Part shown: positions 54,408-63,628 of the stretch, piece after piece | Numbering within the stretch: position 1 is the first letter of the stretch | How the letters are laid out: every line of letters starts with the position of its first letter | NCBI GenBank assembly: GCA_006226375.1 | Contig: SBHC01000081.1 | Coordinates: 496,001 to 560,000 of the forward strand | Reading direction: 5' to 3' | Origin: Deltaproteobacteria bacterium | GTDB taxonomy: Bacteria > Myxococcota_C > UBA6777 | DNA: 64,000 nt | Notes under the pieces: model-generated | The model's database searches: none | What the model saw: only the letters and a program-made list of their open reading frames with translations | Told to the model about the DNA's origin: nothing | Position numbers and translations under genes: made by a program

Positions 54408-55220
54408 ATGAAACAACGAGAAGCAGAGACTCGTTCTTCCCGTTTCCCCCTTTCCCCTTTGATGGGCCTTGTTTGGGGAGGCCTATGTCTTCTCACTGTC
54501 GGTTTGTGTTGGAACACAAGCTGGGCTGGAAACTCAGACAACGCGTTGGTCGCTAAAGGCAAGGCTTTGTTTGCATCACAAGGCTGCCTGGGCTGTCACA
54601 GCGTGGATGGCACCCGACGTGTCGGACCCACCATGTATGACCTTGTTGGCAAGAAAGTGAAGCTCACCAACGGTCAGACTGTAGAACGAAATCGCGACTA
54701 TCTCAAGAATCAATTGATGGCTCCTCAGCGTTGGCGAGTGCCGAACTATCCTCCCCTGATGCCTAGCTACAAAGGCAAAGTGGACGTCACAGACATTGAC
54801 GCGTTGTGGGCTTACCTGAAGAGCTTGAAAGCGCCGAAAGAGAACGACCCCAACGCCAAAAAGCTGGCACCAGCCGTGATCAAGCAAGCCGAACACTCTC
54901 GCCAGTATGCCCTCAAGATGACCAAGCCGACTCCCAAGCGATTGGCGGTAGGCAAGCACTACTACAGCACCAACTGTTCCTTCTGCCACGGAGTCAAAGG
55001 TCACGGAGACGGACCCGCTGCTCGTGGACAGCAAATAAAGTTACGTAACTTCGCCAAGGGAGAATACCTCTACGGAGGCGCTCCCCAAGTAATGTTCGAT
55101 CTGATCACGCACGGTTCCGCCCGAACCCACGTGATGCCAGCCTGGGGCCACTTCCCAGAGCGCGTTCGTTGGGCCCTTGTGACCTACATTCTCTCGATGA
55201 AGAACGCCCCCAAGAAGTAA
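54408..55220 (+). CDS. Di-heme cytochrome c
   Basis: A 270-aa exported cytochrome with a signal peptide (cleavage near SWA, residue 40) and two class I heme sites, C60LGCH64 and C190SFCH194. Likely axial Met ligands are M118 (PPLMPSY) and M243 (HVMPAWG). The two domains are joined by a charged linker. It is divergent from iorAB across 215 bp, so it probably accepts electrons from that enzyme in the periplasm, as cytochromes do for related dehydrogenases. ATG with GAGAGGC upstream. Confidence 0.9.
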   Translation: MKQREAETRSSRFPLSPLMGLVWGGLCLLTVGLCWNTSWAGNSDNALVAKGKALFASQGCLGCHSVDGTRRVGPTMYDLVGKKVKLTNGQTVERNRDYLKNQLMAPQRWRVPNYPPLMPSYKGKVDVTDIDALWAYLKSLKAPKENDPNAKKLAPAVIKQAEHSRQYALKMTKPTPKRLAVGKHYYSTNCSFCHGVKGHGDGPAARGQQIKLRNFAKGEYLYGGAPQVMFDLITHGSARTHVMPAWGHFPERVRWALVTYILSMKNAPKK

Positions 55221-55285
55221 ACAGCCCCTTGCCTCTCGAACTCCTCAACAAACCCAAACTCCTCGACATTTATGGAGATGCTTTT

Positions 55286-56761
55286 ATGCAGATGTCCCGC
55301 TTTGGAGCCGTCCGTTGGAGCCTTGCCTTGCTCCTTGGTTTTTGTTTCGTCCAACCTTCGTTTGCGCAAACAAGTCGTCCTTCCAGCCAGCCGGCTGCGT
55401 CCGATGCGCCCTCTTCCCAAGAGCGCTCAGGACTAGGCCAGGACGAGTTGGCCCGCTACATCGGTTGCGCTGTAAAAAAGCTGGGCCGGTACACCTACCG
55501 AAGCCTGTTTTCAGCCCCAACCCCCAAAAACAAGGTGGTCCTCAAAAATCGTTCGTTCGGGACATTCCGCGGCGGCTTCCAATCTCTGTTTCGCTATCTC
55601 AACCTGGTGGAGTGCGTGGGCCGGGCCAAAGGCGTCGCGTTCCGCTACAACGACTGGAACCTTCAATCGCTCAGTGTACTTGCGGGCATTCCGATCTTTG
55701 CTCCCAAGCAAGGCAAGCAGAAGTGGTCCAGAAAGCGTAACTACTACAACCCTGCCTGGATCCAATGGGCCGAGCAGAACCTCATTCCTTCTCCCCAAAC
55801 CCGTATCCTCGGGGTCAGCACTCAGTCCATGTACAACGCCATCTTCCGTCGGTTTGTCCGAGTCACGGCATACACCTACGTGTTCTTGCAAAAAGGCAAC
55901 CGCTGGCAGCTGCTCAAGCGCGTGTTGAAGAAGTCCCCCTGGGTTGTTCAGATTCGTATGCGTTACCAGCTTCGAAAGCTCCTCGTCGATGGCTATGGTC
56001 CGACCTCACGCAGAGACGCCACGTACTACTACCACCCCGGTCATGCGGCTGCGTTCTGGATGCGCCGCTCCCTCGACAGCACCGTGAAAGAGGTGTGGAG
56101 CTTCTTCACCGCAGTCTTGAAGAGCTACGACGCGACGTACTACGCCGCGCTTCAGCAAGGCAACCTGGCAGCTGTAAAGAAGCAGTTTCACAGCATTCCC
56201 AAGCGCGTCTTCACCTTGACTCCTGACAAAGCGGACAACCTGCCCAGCCTTCTGAAGAACGCCCGCCACGGCGACACCTTCAAACTGACTCCCGGCGTCT
56301 ACACCTACAAACGCTCCCTGGAGATCAAGAACCTTCGTCGCATCACGATCGAAGGCGTGGGCAACGGAGACGTCCACATCCACCTCAACGACCCATACTC
56401 CGATGTGTTCCGCATCCGCAACTCCCATCGCATCGTGATCCGAAAAATTCGGGCTCGTCACAGCGTCAAAAACCTACCCTGTAAGGGCTCCGTGGTAAGC
56501 GTCTACCGCAGCCGCCATGTGACCTTGGAGAAGAACGAGCTCAACGGTTCAGGAGCCATCGGAATCTACGCCAGTCAGGTTCGCAACATGCTCGTTCGGG
56601 GCAACCACATCCACAAAAATTCGAGCGTTGGGTTGTACTTTTATCGTTCGTACAACGTTAAGATTCTCAAGAATGTGGTGGAGAAGAATGGGCGAGCGTT
56701 GAGCACCTACTCCAGCTCGGTCCAACTCAACCACAACACCTTCCGAAGCAACGGGAAATAA
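55286..56761 (+). CDS. Exported protein with C-terminal parallel beta-helix (NosD-like)
   Basis: A 491-aa exported protein. The ATG at 55286 has GGAGATG upstream and starts a signal peptide ending FAQ; the open frame to 55169 is not used. Residues of about 60-320 are basic and unrecognised. From about 325 on, short repeats such as F.LTPGVYTY, ITIEGVGNGDVHIHL, GIYASQVRNMLVRGNHIHKNS and KILKNVVEKNG form a right-handed beta-helix of the pectate-lyase/NosD type, usually polysaccharide binding or cleaving. The catalytic residues cannot be assigned. It precedes the thioredoxin-like gene by 35 bp and both are probably in one unit with the cytochrome. Confidence 0.8.
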   Translation: MQMSRFGAVRWSLALLLGFCFVQPSFAQTSRPSSQPAASDAPSSQERSGLGQDELARYIGCAVKKLGRYTYRSLFSAPTPKNKVVLKNRSFGTFRGGFQSLFRYLNLVECVGRAKGVAFRYNDWNLQSLSVLAGIPIFAPKQGKQKWSRKRNYYNPAWIQWAEQNLIPSPQTRILGVSTQSMYNAIFRRFVRVTAYTYVFLQKGNRWQLLKRVLKKSPWVVQIRMRYQLRKLLVDGYGPTSRRDATYYYHPGHAAAFWMRRSLDSTVKEVWSFFTAVLKSYDATYYAALQQGNLAAVKKQFHSIPKRVFTLTPDKADNLPSLLKNARHGDTFKLTPGVYTYKRSLEIKNLRRITIEGVGNGDVHIHLNDPYSDVFRIRNSHRIVIRKIRARHSVKNLPCKGSVVSVYRSRHVTLEKNELNGSGAIGIYASQVRNMLVRGNHIHKNSSVGLYFYRSYNVKILKNVVEKNGRALSTYSSSVQLNHNTFRSNGK

Positions 56762-56796
56762 GACAACTTCCCGCTCAATAGAGAGAAGAGCACAAG

Positions 56797-57651
56797 ATGA
56801 TGCACAAGCGTTCGTTTGCAACCCCATGGTTCAAAGCATGTATCGTAGGACTCGCGGTTTGGGGGCTATCTCCTGCCGTAATGGCGGCGCCTCCCGCGAG
56901 TTCAACACCACAAGCCTCGTTCTCTTCCTCATCGCAACCGGCCAAACCCAAAGTAAAAGCCTACTCCCACATCCAGTGGGCGTCGCTTAACTTTACGCAA
57001 GCGTTGCAGCAAGCCAAAGAAAACAAGCGGTTGTTGTTTGTCGACATGTACGCAACCTGGTGCTTTCCCTGCAAAAAGTACGACCGCATGGTCTTCTCAC
57101 GCACCAAAGTGGCGACTTACGTTCATCAGCATTTTGTGCCCCTTCGTCGCAACGGCTACCGGGGAGAAGGCAACTATCTTCGACGCCGTTACAACTGCGT
57201 CACGTTCCCTTGTTTGCTGGTGATTGATAGTGAAGGCAACGAAGTCGAGCGAATCACCCGCTACCACAACCCACCTCAGTTCTTGGCCCGCTTGGAGCAA
57301 ATTAGGGTTGGACAAGACACTCTGGCTACCCTGCAAAAGCAGCTGGCAAAGCAACCCAACAACCAGCTCATCCGCTACCGGGTTGCGTACCGACTCGCCT
57401 ACCGCGGAGACTCTCGTTGCATCAAGATGCTTCGTTCGGTGAGTAACAATCCCCCCAAAGGTTTCACTCACCTCGCCCCCCAGTCTCTCTACGTTCTGGG
57501 TCGCATTTATTACCGGAACACCAAGCGCGATTGGCCCTCTGTGGTCAAAGTCTTCCGCGAGTATCTGCAACGCTTCCCCAACCACCGCAAAGCTTCCCGC
57601 GTCAGAAGCCTCCTCCGTCAGGCCATCCACCGCATGAACCGTCGTCGCTAA
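56797..57651 (+). CDS. Exported thioredoxin-like protein
   Basis: A 284-aa exported protein. Signal peptide cleaved near VMA (residue 30), then a Ser/Pro-rich stretch. A thioredoxin-fold domain (about 60-165) has the active site W-C89-F-P-C92-K, close to the DUF255/thioredoxin_7 type. The C-terminal 110 residues are helical and TPR-like. A periplasmic disulfide oxidoreductase is suggested, which would suit a cell exporting many Cys-rich proteins, but that is inference. The stop is eight bases from the convergent ClpX-like gene. Confidence 0.85.
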   Translation: MMHKRSFATPWFKACIVGLAVWGLSPAVMAAPPASSTPQASFSSSSQPAKPKVKAYSHIQWASLNFTQALQQAKENKRLLFVDMYATWCFPCKKYDRMVFSRTKVATYVHQHFVPLRRNGYRGEGNYLRRRYNCVTFPCLLVIDSEGNEVERITRYHNPPQFLARLEQIRVGQDTLATLQKQLAKQPNNQLIRYRVAYRLAYRGDSRCIKMLRSVSNNPPKGFTHLAPQSLYVLGRIYYRNTKRDWPSVVKVFREYLQRFPNHRKASRVRSLLRQAIHRMNRRR

Positions 57652-57659
57652 TTCGCTCC

Positions 57660-58805
57660 TTAAGCGAGGTGCTCCCATTGCTCCGCGAGAGCTTCGGAGC
57701 CTACCACGTGCTCGCGACGGATATGAAGCTCCTTCAACCCTTTGATGGATGGAACTTCGTACATCACATCCAACATCACTTCTTCCACAATCATACGAAG
57801 CCCCCGCGCCCCAATTTGTCGTTGGAGGGCTTTCTCTGCGATCGCGTCGAGAGAGTCGTCGGAGAAGTGCAGTTCTACGCCTTCAAAGGCGAGGATTTGC
57901 TTGTACTGACGGACCAAGCTGTTCTTGGGCTCCGTCAAGATGCGGACCAACGCCTCGTGGTCGAGCTCTTCCAAAGCCGCCAACACTGGCAATCGACCAA
58001 CAAACTCAGGCAGCATCCCAAACTTGACCAGATCTTCCGGAAGCATTCGCTTCTGAAGTTCAGTGGTGGAGAGGTCCAAGGAATCCAAGGAAGGGTCTTT
58101 GCCTTGTTGGGTCTCGGCTTGTGCCTGTTGAAGAATGCGCTGCGCGATGATCTTGTCCAACCCCACAAAGGCTCCGCCACACAAAAACAGGATATGAGAT
58201 GTATCGAGAGGTTGAAGGTCATCGGAGGGATGTTTCTTACCCTGACGACGAGGAAGCTGGGCCACCGTCCCTTCCAGAATTTTCAGCAAGGCCTGTTGCA
58301 CACCTTCCCCAGACACATCCCGTGAAAGAGAAGGCCCTTCCGACTTCCGCATGATCTTGTCGATTTCGTCGATGTAGATGATGCCTCGTTCGGCCTTTTC
58401 CTGATCTTCACCTGCCGCTTGAAACAGGCGGAGAAGAACGTGCTCGACGTCTTCCCCCATGTAGCCCGCTTCGGTCAACGACGTCGCATCCGCCATCGCA
58501 AACGGAACCTGGAGACAGCGAGCCAGCGTCTGCGCCAACAAGGTTTTGCCTGAACCACTCGGTCCCACCATCAGCACATTGGACTTGCTGAGTTCCACAC
58601 CATACGGAGGCATGGTTTTCATATAATCAATGCGATGGTAGTGGTTGTACACCGCCACGGCGAGCTTTCGCTTGGCCACGTTCTGAGCGATCACAAACTG
58701 ACTCAGAAACCGATGGATTTCCTTCGGCGTAGGCGCAACGGAACAAGGCCGCTCTGTGACAGTGGGTGTGGGTTCCATCGATTCAAGGGTCTCGGTCGTA
58801 TTCAT
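57660..58805 (-). CDS. ClpX-like AAA+ unfoldase lacking zinc domain and ClpP-docking loop
   Basis: A 381-aa AAA+ protein clearly of the ClpX family. Walker A GPSGSGKT (81-88), pore loop GYMG (114-117), Walker B IIYIDE (142-147), [13 protein letters not shown] (261-273) and sensor 2 GARGLR (332-337). The N-terminal zinc-binding domain with its four Cys is absent, and where ClpX has the IGF tripeptide that docks on ClpP (about 222-250) there is an unrelated Gln/Asp-rich stretch. It is probably a ClpP-independent unfoldase or remodeler, and a paralog of the housekeeping clpX, which is not in the window. ATG with AAAGGA upstream, divergent from the KirBac genes. Confidence 0.9.
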   Translation of the reverse strand: MNTTETLESMEPTPTVTERPCSVAPTPKEIHRFLSQFVIAQNVAKRKLAVAVYNHYHRIDYMKTMPPYGVELSKSNVLMVGPSGSGKTLLAQTLARCLQVPFAMADATSLTEAGYMGEDVEHVLLRLFQAAGEDQEKAERGIIYIDEIDKIMRKSEGPSLSRDVSGEGVQQALLKILEGTVAQLPRRQGKKHPSDDLQPLDTSHILFLCGGAFVGLDKIIAQRILQQAQAETQQGKDPSLDSLDLSTTELQKRMLPEDLVKFGMLPEFVGRLPVLAALEELDHEALVRILTEPKNSLVRQYKQILAFEGVELHFSDDSLDAIAEKALQRQIGARGLRMIVEEVMLDVMYEVPSIKGLKELHIRREHVVGSEALAEQWEHLA

Positions 58806-58975
58806 CGTTATCCTTTCACATCATGTACAACCTAGAGAAGTCAGGGGGTGGATCATTTATTCCAAAAAGGAGCAACCTGTCTTCCAGCGGTGGACAATTG
58901 CCTCAACCTCTCGTAGAACTTGGAAAGACCCAACAGAGAGACAGGACCCACTACCCTTTATCCCAAAACGCAGCC

Positions 58976-59908
58976 ATGCCCATAATCACACCACCTCCAC
59001 GCAGTGACGAGCTTGCTTCCGGACTGATTCATTTGAACCGGCAGCGCTCCATGTACCTCACCGATGTTTACGCTTCTCTGCTCAAGATGAAGTGGCGGTA
59101 CCTGTTGCTGTTGTTCGCCTTTTCCTATCTGGCGATCAACGCAACGTTTGCCACCGTGTATTTCGCGACAGGCAATTGCATCAAAGGTGCTGACCCAAAC
59201 TCCTGGTGGGACGCCTTCCACTTCAGCGTTCAAACGCTCTCCACGATTGGCTACGGCGGCATGACCCCGATGGGCACCACAGGCGACTCACTGGTTGCGA
59301 TCCAATCCTGGCTGGGCATCCTGGTGGTGGCTCTCTTTACAGGCATTGTGTTCTCCAAATTCGCCCGCCCTACCGCGAGGATTCAATTCAGCCGCGTGGC
59401 GGTTGTTCACAACTACAACGGCGTCCCTTCTCTGGTGTTTCGACTCGCCAACGAGCGGGGCAGCAACATCATAGAGGCCAACCTTCGGGCAACGATCTTG
59501 CTGGAAGAGCGTACGGCTGAGGGAGAAACCATGCGCAAGCTTCATGATCTGAAGGTGATACGTCAGTTTCACCCAGTCTTGATCATGAGCTGGATGGTGG
59601 TTCACCCGATTGACGAAGAGAGCCCCCTCTACGGCCTGACCGAAGAAGATATGCAAGATCGCTTTGCCCGCATCATCGTCAGCATGTCGGGTGTGGATGG
59701 TATCTTTCTTCAAGTCACACACACCCACTACCATTACAACACCGAGCACATCATCTGGAACGCCAAACTGGTTAACGTGATTAAGCCTCAAGAGGACGGC
59801 AGCGTCATCCTTGACTTCCGGCACTTTCACGATTACATGCCTTTGTCTCCTGAATCACCCATGTGTTGCCACATATCATCGACGGGATCGCGCAGGGACG
59901 AGGGCTAG
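58976..59908 (+). CDS. KirBac-type inward-rectifier potassium channel, copy 1
   Basis: A 310-aa channel. M1 at about 42-65, pore helix and selectivity filter T90-I-G-Y-G-G95, M2 at about 104-127, then the immunoglobulin-like Kir cytoplasmic domain (ARIQFSRVAVV, SLVFRLANERG). The ATG at 58976 gives the normal length; the frame is open to 58766 but that part has no channel features and no clear ribosome binding site is seen at either. A second paralog follows 47 bp later, so homo- or heterotetramers are possible. Confidence 0.9.
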   Translation: MPIITPPPRSDELASGLIHLNRQRSMYLTDVYASLLKMKWRYLLLLFAFSYLAINATFATVYFATGNCIKGADPNSWWDAFHFSVQTLSTIGYGGMTPMGTTGDSLVAIQSWLGILVVALFTGIVFSKFARPTARIQFSRVAVVHNYNGVPSLVFRLANERGSNIIEANLRATILLEERTAEGETMRKLHDLKVIRQFHPVLIMSWMVVHPIDEESPLYGLTEEDMQDRFARIIVSMSGVDGIFLQVTHTHYHYNTEHIIWNAKLVNVIKPQEDGSVILDFRHFHDYMPLSPESPMCCHISSTGSRRDEG

Positions 59909-59955
59909 AGACCTCTTTTGCCTGCTTTGCGTTTCGTATTGCATTGGATTGAACG

Positions 59956-60912
59956 ATGTCCACCAACGACAGCCCTACGATTGTAAACCCTCCCAAACGC
60001 CCTCCAGAGCGAGAGTTGCAAAATGCGCTCAGCCATGTGAACCGCCGACGCGCCTACCTCACAGACCTCTACGCCAGCCTGTTGAAGATGAAGTGGCGTT
60101 ACCTGTTGATTATTTTTGCCACGATGTACCTTCTCCTCAACGCTGCGTTTGCGACGTTGTTTGTCTCCATTGGTGATTGCATTCATGGTGCCCAACCGGG
60201 TTCCTGGGTTGACGCCTTTTTCTTCAGCATCCAAACCCTCTCCACCATTGGTTACGGCGGGATGACCCCCAAGGGAAACCTTAGCAACACCTTGGTCGCG
60301 ATCGAGTCCTGGCTGGGCATCCTTGGAGTGGCCACTTTCACAGGCATCATCTTTACCAAGTTTGCGCGTCCGTCCGCCCGCTTCTTGTTCAGCCGTAGAG
60401 CCGTGGTTCATCGTCGGAACGGTATCCCTTCCCTGCTCTTCCGGGTCGCCAACGAACGTGGGAATTACGTGGTGGAAGCGTCCATGCGAGCCACTGTCTT
60501 GTTGGACGAGACCACATCGGAAGGGGATCGTATGCGTAAGCTGCATGACATCGAGCTGGTCCGAACCTTCTCTCCTATCTTCATATTGAGCTGGACCGCC
60601 ATTCATGTGATCGACGAAACAAGCCCACTCTATGGTCTCTCACCGCAAGAGATGATCGACCGTGATTGTCGAATGATCATCAGCATGTCAGGCATTGACG
60701 GCGTGTTCTCCCAAACCATCCACGCCTATCATGTGTACTACCCCGACGAGCTCGCCTGGAACGCACGGTATGTTGATGTTGTCCAGACAACGGAGCCGGG
60801 AAAAGTGATTCTCGACTACAAGGACTTCCACAGCTACTACGAACTCGACGAGACCGACCCCTCCTTTATCCATCCCGACTCCCTTGGACCAATCGCTCCT
60901 CCACTCGCATAA
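59956..60912 (+). CDS. KirBac-type inward-rectifier potassium channel, copy 2
   Basis: A 318-aa paralog of the preceding gene, with filter T97-I-G-Y-G-G102, M1 about 48-70, M2 about 112-134 and the Kir cytoplasmic domain. The two proteins share long identical stretches around M1, the pore and SLVFR/SLLFR but diverge at the termini, consistent with an old tandem duplication. Followed by a terminator-like hairpin. Confidence 0.9.
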   Translation: MSTNDSPTIVNPPKRPPERELQNALSHVNRRRAYLTDLYASLLKMKWRYLLIIFATMYLLLNAAFATLFVSIGDCIHGAQPGSWVDAFFFSIQTLSTIGYGGMTPKGNLSNTLVAIESWLGILGVATFTGIIFTKFARPSARFLFSRRAVVHRRNGIPSLLFRVANERGNYVVEASMRATVLLDETTSEGDRMRKLHDIELVRTFSPIFILSWTAIHVIDETSPLYGLSPQEMIDRDCRMIISMSGIDGVFSQTIHAYHVYYPDELAWNARYVDVVQTTEPGKVILDYKDFHSYYELDETDPSFIHPDSLGPIAPPLA

Positions 60913-60995
60913 ATTTTTATGACAATGTTGGGTTGTGTGACATGCTATGACCCAAAGCCAGGTACACTGGTTTGCAACAAGAGATATTCTCTTGG

Positions 60996-61019
60996 AAAGG
61001 ATGGGATTTCATCCTTTTT
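60996..61019 (+). terminator. Intrinsic terminator after the KirBac pair
   Basis: AAAGGATG, a 6-nt loop, CATCCTTT, then TT and a TTG run: an 8-bp stem with a T tract, 83 bp after the stop of the second channel gene. Confidence 0.65.
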
Positions 61020-61402
61020 GTTCTTTGACAACCCTACTTTGTTGTAGGCTCCCTGACTGGATGACGTCCGGGCGGGCGAGTTGCTGGAAGGGACAGGTCC
61101 CTGGTAGTCCAGAAGAAAGGTCTTAACGCTCTGTAGCGCACATGAGGAATAGTAACGAATCATGTTTGGCCCTCATCAAGTCGCGGCTCTTTGCGGACCC
61201 CAAGAATCGTGTCTGCTATTTAACCTCCTCAGCCAGTAACAGCTCATCTACGATGGCCAGTCCTCTTTGCTACGTACACAAGCCAAAGAAGAGTTCTCCG
61301 CCTTTAAGACATTTGCGATACGGATGTTGAGGAGATAGGAACCACAACCATAGTGGACTTGATCAGCCAGTTGGGGCTTGCAAAAGGAAGCAGACCAAGC
61401 GG

Positions 61403-61457
61403 CGATATAGACCCAGCAGCCCGTGGTACACCGTTGTTTGGCTGCTGGGCGATATCG
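61403..61457. repeat. Interrupted inverted repeat (CCCAGCAGCC / GGCTGCTGGG)
   Basis: A perfect 10-bp stem (61412-61421 with 61440-61449) around an 18-nt loop is extended by CGATAT/ATATCG (61403-61408 with 61452-61457) after a small internal bulge. Such a fold could be a structured RNA or a protein-binding site. Confidence 0.5.
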
Positions 61458-61541
61458 AACAAGAGCCGCCCCTCTTGGCTCCAGTTGGCCCTTAACTCAC
61501 GATCAATTCCAAACAACGCTACAACACAAGAAAGGGAGGGA

Positions 61542-61561
61542 GACAGCGATTTGTTGCTGTC
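61542..61561 (-). terminator. Candidate terminator after lspA
   Basis: GACAGC, loop GATTTGTT, GCTGTC just downstream of the lspA stop. Read on the minus strand the stem is followed by a C/T-rich run (TCCCTCCCTTTCTT), a modest terminator. Confidence 0.5.
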
Positions 61562-61565
61562 CTCT

Positions 61566-62108
61566 CTAGGGTTTAAAGATCTGTCGTTCTTTTTCGGTCC
61601 AGAGATGCTCCGGGTATTTCGGTCGCGGCTTTTGGAAGTTAAGACCGATCAAACCAAACATCCCCACCATGATGGCGACGTCGGCGACATTAAAGATCCC
61701 TGTACGCAGGGTACCGATCCCCATGTTCATAAAATCGGTGACTTCTCCACCCAACAACAACCGGTCAAGCAGGTTACCGACACCTCCCCCCACAATAAGC
61801 ATCAACATCAACAACTGCCACAGCCCAATCTGACGAGAGAATAAGCCAAACAAAAACATACCAAACAGGGCAACAATGGGAAAAACGGTGAACCCCCAGA
61901 ATTTGAGTTTTGCGGGGAAGCGAGCACCAAAACCCAAAAAGCCTCCAGTGTTTTTGACAAACTGTAGGCGAAACGTGTCACGCAACATCGACCGAACAGG
62001 GTTGCCCTGCAGCGTACGCTCAGCCACGCGTTTGGTGGTCTGGTCACAACCTACGGTCAGGGATAACACCAGACAAATGAAAATAAATTTGTCCCATCGA
62101 GACTTCAT
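61566..62108 (-). CDS. lspA: Signal peptidase II (lipoprotein signal peptidase)
   Basis: A 180-aa inner-membrane aspartyl protease that cleaves prolipoproteins before the lipid-modified Cys. Four transmembrane segments; catalytic Asp residues are in NLLDRLLLGGEVTDF and FNVADVAI, and the upstream FVKNTGGFLGFG segment is a variant of the family's N-terminal conserved box. The ATG at 62108 has GGAG nine bases upstream and is preferred to the ATG at 62123. It would process the six Cys-repeat lipoproteins of this window among others, but it is not linked to them in an operon. Confidence 0.93.
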   Translation of the reverse strand: MKSRWDKFIFICLVLSLTVGCDQTTKRVAERTLQGNPVRSMLRDTFRLQFVKNTGGFLGFGARFPAKLKFWGFTVFPIVALFGMFLFGLFSRQIGLWQLLMLMLIVGGGVGNLLDRLLLGGEVTDFMNMGIGTLRTGIFNVADVAIMVGMFGLIGLNFQKPRPKYPEHLWTEKERQIFKP

Positions 62109-62310
62109 AGAAAACAGCTCCATCCGAAAAATACAACTTGGGTCTCTGCTTCGCTGACGGAAGATAACACCTCAACCCTCCACACTCAAGAAGAACGAGA
62201 CTTTAGCCTCTGTTTGCTGGTTCACCTATGTTTCCATCCACGAAGACAACAGGACGAAGGTTGCCATCCCGCCTGTACCATTTCACAGAGAAGATAGGTA
62301 TAGCTGTGTG

Positions 62311-62547
62311 TCATTTCCACCAAAGGACCCCTTGAGAAAGAGTAAGATCAGGCTCTCGCAACCGTGTTTCGATCCATTGTTGTGCCACAGTGAGGGCTTC
62401 TTCTTCGGAAGAAAACAGGAACATTTCTTCTCGAACGGCCTCACTCTTTCCAGGCTCTGGGGTTTGAACCGTAACGGTCATATCGTCGATCAGGTATGTG
62501 ATGGAATGACCTGTTTCGCCCCGTTCCAACACAATGGTATGCTTCAT
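62311..62547 (-). CDS. Hypothetical 78-aa protein
   Basis: No family recognised. The start chosen is the ATG at 62547, which begins MKHTIVLERGETG; the frame extends to 62712, but the upstream part lies antisense to the neighbouring membrane protein gene. Acidic in the middle (SEAVREEMFLFSSEEEALTVAQQW), mixed beta-alpha, no signal or membrane helix. Divergent from the membrane protein gene that follows. Confidence 0.6.
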   Translation of the reverse strand: MKHTIVLERGETGHSITYLIDDMTVTVQTPEPGKSEAVREEMFLFSSEEEALTVAQQWIETRLREPDLTLSQGVLWWK

Positions 62548-62584
62548 CGTTGACCCTGTTTCGATGCAAAAGGGAGAACTCTCC

Positions 62585-63352
62585 GTGCTTGAATTCCTTA
62601 AGTTGGGTCTGTTTGTGACCACACTCAAAGAGATTCTATTCCGGCCTGTATCATTTTTTCGCAAATACCATGAGCTGGTGACCACTCGCTCGGGACACTT
62701 CTGGAACCTCAATCAGGAAAAAGACACCGACCCCTTCATGAACCCTGTGGCTTTTGCAGCCCTCTCTGTCGTGATCAGCAACTTGCTGTATCCCGTCATT
62801 CTTTATTTGGGGGTGCAAGTTGGAGCTGTCAGTCCTGAGACCCTGGCCTTCTCCAACTGGGCAGAATCCAAAGGGTACCTGAAGCCGCCAAGCTTCACAG
62901 GGGTGCTCTTCCTGGACGACCTTGTGCGCAAAGGTATCGTACTCGTCATGATGTACGGGCTGGGCTGGCTGATCTCGTTGTACTCGGGCAAAGCCGTGCA
63001 CGCCCGCTTTGCAGCAGGTTACTTCTTTTATTGGAACGCCTGGAGCGTGCTCAGTTCGCTTGTGACAACCGCCATGATCGTGCTGGGGCTTGTCGTCCCC
63101 ATCTACTCCACAGGGCTGCCTCAACTCCTCAACACGCTGCTCTCACTGGCCAGCCTGCTGATGTTTGTTGGCTTTCCAATCCTGTACTGGCCACGTTGGG
63201 TCAACGCATCACGCAAGAAGGTGACCCTCGCCCTACTCGGCGGTCTCCTCACCTGGATTGTTATCCTGGCGATCATCGCACCCATGATTGTTACCATGCC
63301 CAACATGGAACAATCCCCCCAGTTTGGGCCGCGATACAACGCTCTCTGGTAG
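62585..63352 (+). CDS. Yip1-like multi-pass membrane protein
   Basis: A 255-aa membrane protein with about five hydrophobic helices. The start EILFRPVSFFRK followed by NPVAFAALSVVIS resembles bacterial Yip1-domain proteins, whose role is unknown. The GTG at 62585 has AAGGGAG eight bases upstream; the ATG at 62564 is an alternative without a ribosome binding site. It ends in MPNMEQSPQFGPRYNALW. Confidence 0.7.
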   Translation: MLEFLKLGLFVTTLKEILFRPVSFFRKYHELVTTRSGHFWNLNQEKDTDPFMNPVAFAALSVVISNLLYPVILYLGVQVGAVSPETLAFSNWAESKGYLKPPSFTGVLFLDDLVRKGIVLVMMYGLGWLISLYSGKAVHARFAAGYFFYWNAWSVLSSLVTTAMIVLGLVVPIYSTGLPQLLNTLLSLASLLMFVGFPILYWPRWVNASRKKVTLALLGGLLTWIVILAIIAPMIVTMPNMEQSPQFGPRYNALW

Positions 63353-63373
63353 CCTACTCAGGCAAGCAGCTGG

Positions 63374-63628
63374 TTACTCCCAACCACCTCGGCCATAGGA
63401 ACCAAGCTCCTCCGCCAACACCCCAATTCGAGCCAGACCCAGTTGTTCTAGAGCGTCCACGCCGGCGAGGCGAAGAAGCTTGTCTTCCGACAAACCCGCA
63501 CGTCGAGCCAATTCAAGCAAACGATTCAAAGCTTGGCGATGCCAATCCTTGCGACTGACACGCTGACGTCGGGGACGATTTTCAATTTGACCAGATACAA
63601 CAGAAGGCAAGTTGGAAAGACTGTCCAT
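63374..63628 (-). CDS. Hypothetical 84-aa helical protein
   Basis: No family recognised. The ATG at 63628 is supported by AAGGAG seven bases upstream; the frame is open further to 63682. Basic helical core (RRQRVSRKDWHRQALNRLLE) and a C-terminal Leu-rich helix pair. Convergent with the Yip1-like gene, 21 bp apart. Confidence 0.65.
   Translation of the reverse strand: MDSLSNLPSVVSGQIENRPRRQRVSRKDWHRQALNRLLELARRAGLSEDKLLRLAGVDALEQLGLARIGVLAEELGSYGRGGWE

Larger units (their letters stand above)
60913..61565 (+). other. 653-bp intergenic region with several hairpins, no gene seen
   Basis: Between the second channel gene and lspA. It has a terminator-like hairpin (60996-61019), an interrupted long hairpin (61403-61457) and a candidate lspA terminator (61542-61561). 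Open frames here have no ribosome binding site or family match and are taken as noise. A small RNA cannot be excluded. Confidence 0.4.

Noticed and set aside
58766-58975. N-terminal extension of the first channel gene
   Set aside because: The added 70 residues are low-complexity, lack channel features and have no supported start; the ATG at 58976 gives a family-typical length.
61353-61844. 163-aa plus-strand open frame near lspA
   Set aside because: It runs antisense into lspA, lacks a ribosome binding site and matches no family.
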